NCBI GenBank assembly: GCA_026419775.2
Contig: JAOPGA020001235.1
Span: forward strand, 1-64,000
Origin: Acrasis kona
Taxonomy: Eukaryota; Heterolobosea; Eutetramitea; Acrasida; Acrasidae
Length of the DNA stretch: 64,000 nucleotides
Reading direction: 5' to 3'
In this document: piece by piece, positions 40,206 through 52,607 of the stretch
Layout of the letters: every line of letters starts with the position of its first letter
How positions within the stretch are numbered: position 1 is the first letter of the stretch
Made by a program: the position numbers and the translations under genes
The notes under the pieces: model-generated
The model's input: only the letters and a program-made list of their open reading frames with translations
What the model was told of the DNA's origin: nothing
Database searches by the model: none

Positions 40206-43181
40206 ATGAACAAAGACGAGGCACTGGGACCTAACTATATTTTTTGGCAGAAAGTCAGGAAAGTGTTGACATTCTTGATGCTAGTTTGTTTTATCATTAC
40301 AAGTACTGCTTCTGCAGTCATGATGGGTAAGTATTGTTGTTACTCCACGCATTAATCAATCTATCAGCTGTTCAAGAAGCTCACATTAAATATGTTGAGG
40401 ATATTTATGTCCAGACTGGATCGGTATTAGAAGTTGATTTCTACTATAATCCTTATTACTATTATTCTAATTTTTATTTCTATATGAATGTTGGTAATGA
40501 AACGACGTATATGTCAAAAAACGGTCTTGTACACGAATACGGTCTTATACCCAAATACGATGTGCAATTTTCCTCGGTTGCGTGTTCATTAACAAGCGGT
40601 CTTTCAATAGCTACGACAGGAGAAGTAATGTATGTTGGATTGTATCGTTGGAGGTATTTTGAATATTTTACATCTAGAGTACATGTGATCTCAAATCAAA
40701 CAAGTGTTGAAAGCATTTCCGTTGGAGATTTGCATTATGCAGCTATCATAAACGCGAGTGTGTACGTTTGGAACGATAACTCTAAAAATCAAATCGGAGC
40801 TAATGTGAGTGGTTCTTATACAGAACCGATCCTTCTTAATAGTTTTTTTCCATATGGAACCAAATTTATTTCGATTTCCGCAGGTTTTTCTGAAACAGCA
40901 GCTATAACTATTAACGGTGATATTTATACCTGGGGGTTGATATCAAACGCTACACAAAAGCCAGTTTTAATAAAAGCATTAAGATCCCCTTTCACGCAAG
41001 TTCAAGTAGGGCGTTTAAAAACAGTGGCAATCGATTCAAATGGTAATGCTTATATGTGGAGTTGTACAAATAGCACTCCTGTTGTTATTCAGGAATTGAC
41101 AAACGTTAAGTATATTACGTTGAGTAGTTATGATGATATTGCTGCTCTTACAGATGATGCTATAGTGTTCACATATTGGAACAGCTTTAAAGCGATACAC
41201 ATTGAACCAAACATTGGTTTGAATAAAGTAAAATTTGGTTTGTCCTGGATCAGTGTTTGGAATTCAAACAAAATCTGCTTCTTCAACTTGTATAATTATT
41301 TGCATTTTTATTCAAGGATATCTATTATAATTATAGAATTCATTATACTTTTTGTCAGCATTATTGCTATTATCAAAGTTGCCCATCCCCCACTTTGGTT
41401 GAATATAATTATATTAATATTTATCATTTTTATTAAAAATAACAACTACAGCACTCTTTATATTAATTTATATACATTCAAATATAGGTTATTCTGAATC
41501 CTACTTTATTATGTTTACAACAAAAATCACTTTGGTTTGTAGTTACATATTTTTAATAATCCCAATCAGTAGTTATATGTGGTGGTCAACGTCAAATACC
41601 CGCCATTGGGTCAACAAAATTATTATCATAAGGGCGGAGCAACTACTTAGTATATTATTTTATATAAATTTGATACAAAACATTATAGTCTCGTTTAGTA
41701 TCAGTATACCACTACTTACTTCTGGTAGGAATATTGTTTTTGGCGTATTTGAGTCTGTAGATTATGCCCTGTTACTGTTGATACTTTTGCTGTCTCTCAT
41801 AAACTACAAGTATAACAATCTCAAAATATTATATATTATTAGATCATTACTTACGATTAACGTTCTGTATAAGTTATCTTATTATATATATGAATGTGTG
41901 ATGATCGGTTTTTCTTTTAGAATTGACTCTATTGATTATATACTTATAATTTGTTTTTTGACTTTGAAGTCGTTATCCATTATCTTGTCTTTATCAACAT
42001 GTGCAATGCAAATTTACATACGGTTTAATATGTACTCTAAAACATATTACGAAAGTAACATCAAGAACGCCGAACTCTCGATCCCATTAGTAGGTGGCCC
42101 CAACAGTCAGCAGGATAATTTCGAAAAGGACATTCAAACTTGGATTATCGATTTGAAAGATTTGAAATTTGAAGAAAGGATATCGGAAGGAGGGTATGGT
42201 ATCGTTTTTAGAGCAAAATACAAGGGATCGGCGGTCGCTGTCAAGAAGATGAAGAGCGACAACGACAATGTTGAATTTGAGAATGAAGTGAGAACGTTGA
42301 TAGCTCTCAGACACCCAGTAAGTATTTTGTGACGTTTATGAATTTTACATTTAGAACATTGTGTTGTTCATGGGCGCATACCTTGCCGAAGATCATAAAG
42401 TAACCACCAATCCGTAATCACAATTCACTTCTTTTAGATCATCATGACAGAGCTGATGAGCTTCAGCGTCGATAGCGTGCTGCACAAGAAAAAACGATTG
42501 GATAAGAGCACAGTGTGGCATGTAGCATTAACACTCAAACAAAAGATATCGATATTATCGGATATATGCCGAGCAATGTCCTTCATGCACACCAGAGATC
42601 ATCCACTTTGTCATCGCGATCTTAAACCTTCGTAAGTGAAACACTTTGAACCCAAGCTCACATCCACAGAAACGTTCTGGTAAATCCGTTTGGATAATAC
42701 ATGTACCCACTAACATTTATAGTTGGACAAGAATCTCTCGGTGGCTAAAATATGCGACTTTGGTACTTCGAAATCCATCTCGACCGCAACAATGACCGGA
42801 AACATTGGAACGTTCATGTACATGGTGAGTGCGCTGTCATTTGTGATTTAACACAATTAGAGTCCAGAAATCTTGCACAACTTGCCGTACAATGAGAGCT
42901 GTGATGTGTACTCGTTTGGTATCGTGATGCACGAGATATTTTTCGAGGTGAGACCGTATACAACATCAGATGGCTCCGGTGCATTTACGAACGAGCTCAC
43001 GAACCCTTATCTGCTTGGTAGTATAGTAGCTTCGGGAAAGAGGCCCGACGTGCCGAACGTAGATCATGCGACGGAACAAGAAAGAAAATACTTGGACCTC
43101 ATGATGAGGTGTTGGAATCAGGATGGAACTTTAAGACCAAGTTTCACCCAAGCACTTGACGAGTTGGATGACATGCAATGA
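40206..43181 (+). CDS. RCC1 ectodomain - 7TM - TKL kinase receptor
   Basis: Eight exons (40206-40326, 40368-41487, 41543-42317, 42355-42399, 42438-42631, 42670-42679, 42723-42824, 42861-43181) give ~895 residues. Residues ~16-36 are a signal/anchor. Residues ~60-330 carry RCC1-type repeats (ISVGDLHYAAIINASVYVW, ISAGFSETAAITINGDIYTW). Seven hydrophobic helices follow (~350-585). The kinase domain (~612-890) has GGYGIVF, AVAVKKM, HRDLKPSN, CDFGTSK and MSPEIL; it is tyrosine-kinase-like. The catalytic-loop Asn is encoded on a 10-nt exon. The intron at 41488-41542 is 55 nt with a weak donor (GTTATT); without it the gene would split into two. This would be a plasma-membrane receptor kinase. The ligand is unknown. 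Confidence 0.8.
42670..42679 (+). other. 10-nt microexon inside the kinase catalytic loop
   Basis: The ten bases A-AAC-GTT-CTG lie between introns 42632-42669 (38 nt) and 42680-42722 (43 nt). Both introns have GTAA donors and AG acceptors; the second has CACTAACATT as branch site. Inclusion supplies the last base of a Ser codon and the residues Asn-Val-Leu, completing HRDLKPSNVL. Skipping would remove the metal-binding Asn and shift the frame. Confidence 0.85.
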
Positions 43182-43445
43182 ATGCTCACGAGAATAAATG
43201 TTTTAATGTTTTTCGTCTTGTCTTCACTTGCATATTTCTCTCACTAATTAGATCCCTATTAGATTTGTGTATGTTGATGTTGGCAGGTAATCTGTTCGAT
43301 GATGAAATGAGAGTAACCTTGACTTTGAATCTTTACTCTTAATATGACATATAGTCGGCGAATAGATTTTCTCTTTTGACGTCATAAAAGCATTAATGAA
43401 ATCAATACATTATGCGTGAAGCTTTGACAACCAACAGATTACAAA

Positions 43446-44609
43446 ATGTTCAGGCAAACCAACAGATGCATAAACAATAGACTCACATACACAAGGCGGC
43501 ATATTCCTCAAACACTAATATCTAAAAACGACACACGATTTTCTACAGAGCAGATAAAAAAGCAGCAGAGCGACCTACCAAAGAGGAAAATAGATGTAGG
43601 AGGATGGATCATCAACAATTCACCAAAAAAAGTTCAACCATATCTTCGCTTGGCCCGCATCGATCGCAACATTGGGACATGGCTTCTTTTATTCCCCTGC
43701 TTATGGTCATTATCAATCGCTGACCAATTTCACACAATACCTGACCCATTTATTGGAAGCTGCTTTATAGTCGGAGCATTCGTAATGAGAGGAGCTGGTT
43801 GCACCGTGAATGACCTTTGGGACAGAGAAATTGATAAAAAAGTGGAAAGAACAAGAACAAGACCAATAGCTAGCGGAGAAATCACGGTGCCTCAAGCCAT
43901 CACATTTTTAGCAGGACAGCTCGCAGTGGGACTGATCGTCCTTCTTCAGCTTCCATTAATAACAATCATGTCAAGCATTCCATCTCTACTTTTCGTGGCC
44001 ATATATCCACTCATGAAGCGCTACACCAACTGGCCACAATTCATTTTAGGAATGACATTTAACTGGGGCGCACTAATTGGATATGGTTCGGTAATGGGAA
44101 CATTTGGTGCACCGGTCGTTCTTCCAATGTACTGCGCCGGAATTGCATGGACGCTAGTTTACGACACTATTTATGCACATCAGGACAAAGCCGACGATAA
44201 GAACGTTGGCGTCAAGTCAACAGCACTTTATTTTGGTGAACACAGCAGAACCGTGTTGAGCCTATTTGCAAGTGTATTTCTTGTATTCATGGTGATATGC
44301 GGAATAAATGCTTATCATGTAGAGACCGCAAGCGATGCGATTTCAAAGTGGCCATACTTTGCTGCAGTGGTTACATGCTTCGCTCACATGCTTTACCAAA
44401 TTCACGCAGTCGACTACTCCAATCCACATGCCTGCTTCAAAATGTTCGAATCCAATCGAGTAGTGGGCATCATCATGTTGGTAGGAATCATTGCCACAAA
44501 CTACCTTGCAAGAACGAATCCAGATCAACTCTTCTTACAAAAAAAAGTACAAAACCAACAACATGTCACCAATCAAAATAGTTTACTTTCATTGTACAAT
44601 AAAAAATAA
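43446..44609 (+). CDS. COQ2: 4-hydroxybenzoate polyprenyltransferase
   Basis: A 387-residue single-exon protein. The first ~40 residues are Arg/Asn/Thr-rich without acidic residues before residue 28, consistent with mitochondrial targeting. The UbiA-type membrane enzyme has two Asp-rich motifs: NDLWDREID and YDTIYAHQDKADD. About eight or nine transmembrane helices follow the usual order. It attaches the polyprenyl tail to 4-hydroxybenzoate in ubiquinone synthesis at the inner mitochondrial membrane. The C-terminal ~30 residues are polar. Its stop (44607-44609) is one base from the stop of TOR on the opposite strand. Confidence 0.94.
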   Translation: MFRQTNRCINNRLTYTRRHIPQTLISKNDTRFSTEQIKKQQSDLPKRKIDVGGWIINNSPKKVQPYLRLARIDRNIGTWLLLFPCLWSLSIADQFHTIPDPFIGSCFIVGAFVMRGAGCTVNDLWDREIDKKVERTRTRPIASGEITVPQAITFLAGQLAVGLIVLLQLPLITIMSSIPSLLFVAIYPLMKRYTNWPQFILGMTFNWGALIGYGSVMGTFGAPVVLPMYCAGIAWTLVYDTIYAHQDKADDKNVGVKSTALYFGEHSRTVLSLFASVFLVFMVICGINAYHVETASDAISKWPYFAAVVTCFAHMLYQIHAVDYSNPHACFKMFESNRVVGIIMLVGIIATNYLARTNPDQLFLQKKVQNQQHVTNQNSLLSLYNKK

Positions 44610-44610
44610 T

Positions 44611-47600
44611 TTACCAAAAAGCACACCAACCCACATAACATTGACACAAATTAGCGTTAGAAGTAGCCTGTTCGATCAACCTCTGCACCTGGTCAGGTAC
44701 ATCCAACACTCTAATGTCATCTCCGCCATCTTCTCCTCCCCTCTCCATCATCAACTCTACATCAAAATCTCTTCCGTTCAATTTATTACTAATGCGATGG
44801 ATCACGTTCAGAGCTCTCTTGTTTAACGTATTTGGCGCAATGTCATTTTCCTCATCATCCGATTCATTTTTCAAATTCTTTTTCAATTCTCTTTCTCTGA
44901 TGCTCCTCGATGGATGTTTGTTGTGAGAATCATCCATGGCACCACCATCCTGATGATTCATGTCCTGCATCATCTTGGCTTGATTCTGAGCCTGATGATG
45001 ATGATGATGATGAGCATTACCGTGGTTACCTCCGTGATGATTGCCATTGGTCACCGGAGTCGTTTCTAACAATCTCCAATTAATGAGCGGATCATGAACA
45101 AAGGCCTCCAACATGGCCATCACGCTATCTTTATTATCCCTCAACACCCTCATCACGCTCTCGCAGGTGCTCCTAAAGGTACCTTCTATGCCACAAACCT
45201 CCATGGCATTGATCAACATTCTAGTGAGACGGAACGGAATCTTTTCGGGGAACTTATCCCTGTGCATCGCCACTTCGAAGCAATCTCCAAAATCAATGTG
45301 AACAATCTTACCGGTTAGTTTTTCTAACATCAAGTTGCTTGGGTGACGATCGCCCAATCCCAAAATGTAACCAACCATGCTCATGGTGGCTAAGCTTCTG
45401 GTGTAATTGGTTCTTCTGTCCAACCACACTTCCGAATTTCTGCTCTTGAGCCATAACACCTTGTATAAATCTTGACCCGTGGTGTTCTCGAGCGCATACT
45501 CGAACACTTCTATTTTTTGCATCAGTGCCAAGTTATCGTAATCGGTTGCCATTTGTAACATGAGTCGATGCTCAATGTTCAGCAACACGTTTCTGCTCTC
45601 TCTGTAATCCTTGATGAGCGCATGTAAGGTATCGCAATTATCGACCCATCCGATCAAACCAGCGTTACTGCTCAACGGAATCACGCTGTATCGTTTGATG
45701 GTCAGGTCGCGCGTGGATGTTTCTGGATCGTTACGTAACATTGTATTGACCAGACCAAATAACTGCATCACTCTTTCATCTTGACGCAAATCTTCGTGAC
45801 CTTTGAGCAGGAATTGATACTCGTTGCCATCCAATCCAAACATTTTTAATTTTCTCGGACGTTGTTTGCTGGTGATGACTTTTAATTGACGAGCAGATTG
45901 TGCAATTTGAACCACAGGCGTCACTCCGCCCAATCGCGAATCTAATCGATAAGTACCGGGCACAGCAAGATCCAAATGATAAGCATCCATTAATTTGGGA
46001 GATACGTACTGTAGTTCCAATTTGATCATGTGATGTAATTGTTTGCTTATCCTCCTAAATACATAATAGTACAAATCCCATGCTTGGTTCATGTCGCTCT
46101 CTTTTCCGCTCTCTTTGAATTTCTTACACCATTCGAGAGCTTCTTGTAAATCGCGACCGAATGCTTGTTGGAATCCAACTTCGCTGAGCGTTTCTGCCTT
46201 GTCCATCATGGCATGTAATGGCTTTAGTGTTTTGATCATTCCCTCCACGTCCTTCTCTCCAAAGAATAATCGACTAGCTTCTTCTAACGCTTCGTGCCAT
46301 AGTTCGTTCCATAGAATGGCCACTCTGATGAGCTCGTGAGATACCAATAAGGCTTGTTCGACCAACACTGCAGAGTGAGCTCTCATTTGATTCAATAACA
46401 ATTGAGCGCTCTTTTTTCTGGACGTTGATTGGGAGTAGGTACATACGGTGAGTGGATAGATCAGTGCTTGTGGATGTACTTTACCAATCTTGCCTAATAG
46501 TTTATGAACTAGTTTTTGAATGGGCGTCACGTATGAATTGACGCGAGCGATGAGCTGGGGCATGACTTGTAACCAAGTATCGATGCTCACCGTGTTGAAT
46601 CCCTCTAATAACGCTTGTTCCACTTGTTGTTTGGCTCCGTGTTGGAACCAAAGCGTCAATAGTCGAAGAATATCTTGTAAACTACTGCTATAGTTTGGCG
46701 AAAGGGATATGCTCCTAAAGTAAACCTTGAATGGCATTCACCAAGTGTTGAATGATGAAATGTTCCATTTTGTGTTGTTCGTTGGCGCTCAGAGCGTTGG
46801 TGTTGGTGGTGTTGTTATTTAATTTGTATTCGTAATAAGCAACCACTTCAGAATTCATCATGGCCCATGCGTGCCATGCCTTGTACCACTCTCGATCATA
46901 TTCCGTTGCAATTCTCAAACTATCTAGTATTTGAGCAGCGTGTTGCTCGTCCAATAACACCACGGGTGCATTCTGTTGATTCGAAGAAGATGACGATCCA
47001 TAGAGTGCATTGGATGAAGTACTAGGCGTCAATTGATACCCTTGTGAATGATTAGCGCCGACGTGATGACCGCCACGTATATTTTGTAACGCATCGTTCT
47101 TTTGTTGTAATTGTACCTGAGATAAGTACTGTTGCATGCTTCCCAACTGTAAGTAACATCTTGCCAACAAACGATTCACCTGATTTGCAGATTCGTCATA
47201 ATCACCATTCACATCCATTTGTTGTTGATGAGCATCGTGTAAGTGACGATGATGATGATTGTTGCTTCGATGATTATTTTCCAAATATTTTGTAAATCGT
47301 TGTAACATTCCAAATGAGATTTGATGAGAATGAGATGCCCACAAGTGCTTAATGTACTCGAAAGTAACCTTTGGATGTATCTGATGATGGAACTGTAATA
47401 ATGTTTCTGGTTGTTGACTGATGGTAGATGCAGCATTTGATAAATTCACTCGAATCAATTTCAAAAGAGTCTTCTCGCTCAATTGCATCTTGTTCGATTT
47501 TCTACAAAGCGATGCAAATTTGATCCAAACGTCAATATCTTGTTCTGGACTGATCACCAATTTACGAACGGTCAATATATTTTGCCAATGCTCCACGTGT

Positions 47601-50600
47601 CTCTTGCAACCTCTCAATCGATCGTTCCATATTTTTTGTATCTGAGATTGCTTCTTCAAGCTAGCAGCCGTGTGACAAGTCAATAATTGTTTGTATTCGA
47701 TCGTTTCTTCCAATTCGCTCAATTGTTGTACTCGAACGATCAAGTCGTACGCTCGATTGTAACTCTCTCCTACCAACGCTGCCAATTCTGCATCCAATAC
47801 GATTCGATTTTTATCGATAAAGTGTTGAGCGTTGAGGAATTCATTTCGATGAATGCACAAAATGGCCCTGAAGAAGGTTCCCTCCGATGAGTTTTCTTCG
47901 ATGGCGCTCACGCATTCCTTCATGAAATCCCATTCGCCCAAATTCCATGCGGCCGCAGCGGCCATGGGCGCCATTTGTACTTTTGGATCTTCCTTGTTGA
48001 TCACTACTGATGATGATGATTGATTGGAATCGGATTGCAAATCGGAAAGTAATTTCCATGTTTGTTGACACAGATCCAATAACTTTTCCCATTCGCCCAT
48101 ACTTCTCAAACATCTCATCTTGCCGAGCGTGTACTGGAAGTGATTGGGATTGGTTCGTTGTTTGGCATCGTAGGCCTCGTAAGCTTCGTGCCACCTCTGT
48201 AATTTCTCGTACCATGATTCCTTGAGTTGAATGGCATGATGACGCTGTGCATACTTCAAAATACCCATCGCTGCTTCGTGTTGTTGCAATTGATTATTGA
48301 TGCTGATCAAATCCTCTATTAATTTACTTGGATTCTCCTGAAATTCAATTTCTTTATAATGAAGACCCTTTGCGTAACATTGACATTGATTGGCTAATGC
48401 CCCTAATGCACTAATGTCGATGGGTAATGGCTTTTCGTCATGTTCCATGAACTCTGCTAAATTTAATAAAGTTTGTAAAACTTCGTTGGGCAGCGATGGA
48501 CTGCTAAAAGCTTGTTCGAGCGCCCTCACTACATCTTCTTGAGATTTGTTATCCAGTTCGGTCCAACAACTCACGAAACCAGCGTTGAATAATTCTCTGG
48601 TGAGAGGGTGATAGACTTGAGCGAGAGCGCTACAGGAACGTAGAGCAGGCGATGGAGATTGACGAAGTAATTCCACGCTGAATCCTCTTATCCAATCCAC
48701 CCAATCCTCTTTTGTGCTTCTCTGCGAAGCTTCCCATGTTCTTCTCAAATTGGTTTGGTTCACGTGCATTTTACTAGGCAATGCACCTGATGAATTGGAT
48801 TGTGGCGCATGACTCGTTACTTCGTCGCTGCTATCAGTGTTATTGCCTCCATTACCTGCACCCGTTCCAAACAACCCACCATTTCTCATCTCCTCCTCTT
48901 CGCTGTGATCAAAGAAACCATTATCTGCCCAAAATTGATTCTCGTCGGGTAGCGGCATGCTCTTGCACAAGTGATGTATCAAATCATTGTACTTGTAATG
49001 TACGATGTGGTATTGAGATAATACTTTGGTGGTCATTGGTATGAAGATGACGAAATCGCTTCCCATTTGATAAACAAAACAACAAAGGGTGTCCATGGCC
49101 ACGTTACGTAAATCTTGACTGGTGCACTTGAGCGATCTGGTGAGCGGGTGGATGATCCTGCTGCTGTATTCGCTAAAGTTTAATATCCTCGATAATTTAC
49201 CAATGGTCTTGATGGCACAGATTTTTAAGTCATCGCGAGCGTCTCCGTGTTCGAACAAGCGAACGACCGCTGGAATGACCAAGTACAAGTAATCTTCCAA
49301 GTGCCTGCCGAATATATAAAGAGCGTGAAGCGCCTTCATGCTCACTAATTGTTGTTCGTCGGTCATGAGTGTATTTGTCATGATTGGAGAGGAACCAATG
49401 ATGCTCGAAGGTGTATTTGATAAATTCGAAATGGGACTGATCATGGATGGAGCGCTCATCATGTTGTCGTGATTCATCAGGTGATGATGATGGTGATGAT
49501 ACTGATGATATTGATGATGAAGGTGACCGGTCATGTCGTGTTGCAGGACGCCTAATAACTGAGGAATTACTTTTGGTAGGTATGGTTTGAATTCCTCGTT
49601 CAGCGCCATGCAAATTTCTTCTTCCAACAAGATGATTTGTAATTTGAGCGAATCGTCGCTGTTCCAAAAATCTTGTACCAGTAAAAAGATCTCATCGAGA
49701 TATCCTCTAATGTGTTGCTTCACGATGCTTACGACCTCGCTCAATTGTTGAAATAAACTTCTACGCTTATTGATTTCACAATGACGAATCAGATTCAAAA
49801 ATGGAGGCATCACTTGTGGAAGGAAAGGTACGCACTTCATGCCCAACGAAGTGAATATGAACATGACGGCCTGAATGACGGCCATGTGATGTAATTTCAA
49901 ACTAGGGTCGTTCAAAATTCTAATCAATGCCGTAAATGCGACGGTGGGGTAATACTCTTCGCTCGATGGACTCATGCCTGGCATATCCTCCACGGGTGCA
50001 GAAGATGTGGACGACGATTTGTTGTCCAATGCACCGTTCAAATGTAATTGTTTGTGTTTATAAGGATCGATGGCACCCAATATACCCAACACCTTGATCA
50101 CTTCCTTTCTAGTGTTCCACTCTTCTTCGGCCTTGAGTGCGCCCAATAAAATGTTCAACAAATTGGGATACTTGAGATAGGGCTCGATCACGTATCCGGT
50201 GGACTCGACTAATTGTCCCAAAGTCCTCACCGCCACGCCTCTCTTGCTGCTGCTCGATTGATCCTGAAGAGTTTCCATCACTAGTGGTAATAACTCGTCC
50301 AAGAAGGGCAAAATGGCATTGCCACCGACTACCGATAACTTTCCGGTGGTATCCAACACGAACGTGCTCACGTTTGGATTGGGATCGTTGATGCGTTTTT
50401 TGAGCACTTTGAGAATGCTGCTCACGTATGGTTTGATGAGTCGAGGAGCGCTCGTGATCAAGTGTCCTAACATCCTGGCACTTTCTTCCTTGTTGGTGGG
50501 ATCTTCGCTAAATTCCAATTCGGTGAGCAACTGTAATAACGTCTTTCTTAAGCTCGGCAATACATAGGCTGGATTTCTGATTCCTAATCGACCAATGATT

Positions 50601-52607
50601 GAAATGGCAACTTCTCTAATTTCGAAACTTTCGTCGTTGAGCGCAATGAATAAGCAACGTAGGTTGTCGGCGAGTGCCAAGTAGTGATCGAATCGGCTGT
50701 CCAAGTAGAATAATACTGCGTGTCTGATTAATGGATCGGGATCGGTAATTCCGACGGTGAGTAATTTGGTGAGTACGTCGCCCACTACGTATCCGAAATG
50801 TCCTTTGAGCGGTGGTTTGCCCTGACTAACTAACAATTTACAACAAGTCTATGCGTGTGTGAAGATTATTGCAATGAATGGGAATGGGTTACCTTGGCTG
50901 CTTCTTGTCTAATGTTGGTGCTGTCGTCATCCAAAAAGTTGACCACGCAGTCTCTTACAAAATCTGTCAAGTTGTGTCCCTTCATGTTGAATACACCAAG
51001 TGTACGTAGTGCTAATGCGACCGTTTGTTCGTCGTTGGTATCTGGTAGCTGTATCGCGCTTCCAACCGTTGATTTGACTGGATTATACTATGATGGTTAA
51101 TTCGTATTTTTTGTAACGACGGACGTACTGGGACACGTGCCAAAATGATTGAGATCAAGTCAAGAAGACGATCCTGAACAGGTTTTAACATTGTTGGGAA
51201 AGTTTCGACGAGGCTTGATAATGAATCAGTCAACGTGCTGCTGAGTCCGGCCGCGAACATCAAATCGAGCAACTCTCCAATGGCATCGATGAATTTTTGT
51301 TCCCCTGGTACGGATTTACCAACCATGCTCAGACACATTAAAGCCTCTGGTACGAACACTTTGGAACGTTTAGGTGAGATGGCTTCCTTGATCACTCCAA
51401 TAATGTCAGTTAAATATACAGCGATGGGTTGTCCGACTTGCTGTGAGAGGTTAATGATGTGTGTGAGTGTAAAGTGCTTACTAGTGCCAACTCTCCCAAA
51501 GCAATAAAAGTGGGCGGACGGTCGACGCCGCTCTTTAGAAGCACTAAGAAGAATGTAATACTTTGCTTTAGATACTTTTCGTTGAAACGCGATTTGTAAT
51601 AACGTGCTAATTGTGGAATTAACTATAGGTGTCATGTTGAAATAGTAGTGATGAAAGTTACCTGAATGATGGCTGCTCTGATTAATTTATCTTTTTTTTG
51701 TTCACGCGTCGATGTACTTTCGGTGTACTTCATGACGGTTTTGCACACATCTTCAAACTGATCGTTCATGAACGACCCGGTATTGCGCAGGAGTTCTCCG
51801 GTAGCCAATAAGCTTCCATGAATGCTCTCAGCTGATGCGTTCCTGTTTGAGTAACCTTCTCTTGTCTTGTTCCAAATGTCCAGATACCATACAACACGTA
51901 CGTTCGACTGACGATCTGAAATTAAAGCAAGTACGGCGCGTAATGCTAACACGGAGCCTTCTCTAACCATGTAGTTGGTGTCCCTTAACCCATTCCATAT
52001 GTGCTCCAAAAAAGATTGCACATGGGCGTAAAAGAGGGTCGGTGCATTTTCGGCGAGTTCTTTTAGTACGTAGACAGCGGCATACCTTCTGCCGTCGTCT
52101 TTGTGTCTGCTGTCACCCTCCAACCATTCTAAAGCCCTTTTGGTTTCGAATTCAACCCATTCTGCCGTTAAGGTTTTAGAAGAGTTTGATGAATCACTGG
52201 CCTTGGCTAATCTACCAAGTGCCCTGGTGACCATGGGCACAGTTGTGGCGTCACTGTGCTGGTTCGTTAAAATGTTCCGTAGGTAATTGCTGAACCGCAG
52301 GATTTTTCTTTGATCGTCATAATCAATGTCTATAAGTTTATCTTTTATGTGTGTAAGTATGTAATGATGTTTGTTTGAGCGTACCTATCGCCATAATGGC
52401 CCCGATTCTATCTGTTGTGTCTCTTGAGTTTACAAGTTCCTGTAGTTTGATATTTAAATCTTCGATAAAGTTCGAAAAACTCTCTTTGTTCTGCTCACGG
52501 GATGTCTTTTCCACAAATGTCCTTAATTTATTGGAGCTGATTATGCGTGTGGCCTCGTTTTTGCTTCGAAGGCCGAGCAGGTGATCTTTGAGGATCACAT
52601 TACTCAT
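44611..52607 (-). CDS. TOR: Target of rapamycin (TOR) kinase
   Basis: Six exons (52385-52607, 51662-52341, 51482-51622, 51129-51440, 50893-51087, 44611-50848) with introns of 39-44 nt give ~2595 residues. Order: HEAT repeats, FAT domain, FRB, PI3K-like kinase, FATC. The FRB keeps [10 protein letters not shown] and [14 protein letters not shown], with the Ser, Phe, Trp and Tyr that contact rapamycin-FKBP12. The catalytic loop is [13 protein letters not shown], the metal motif [11 protein letters not shown], and the end [13 protein letters not shown]. His-rich loops occur in the HEAT region, the FAT region and between kinase and FATC. One extra base near 46715-46720 breaks the frame: the written frame ends IQGLL-stop, but RSISLSP follows one base on. 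Removing the A gives the conserved GFFRSI. Confidence 0.95.

Noticed and set aside
40334-41497. RCC1/7TM part as a separate gene from the kinase
   Set aside because: A 55-nt GT-AG segment restores a single frame, and the membrane block is split between the two parts, so one receptor is more likely; cDNA would decide.
46715-46737. TOR as two separate proteins
   Set aside because: The break falls inside a conserved FAT stretch and a single-base change restores it.
44714-50567. Many open frames antisense to TOR
   Set aside because: They have no protein-like conservation, while the opposite strand encodes a full TOR kinase.
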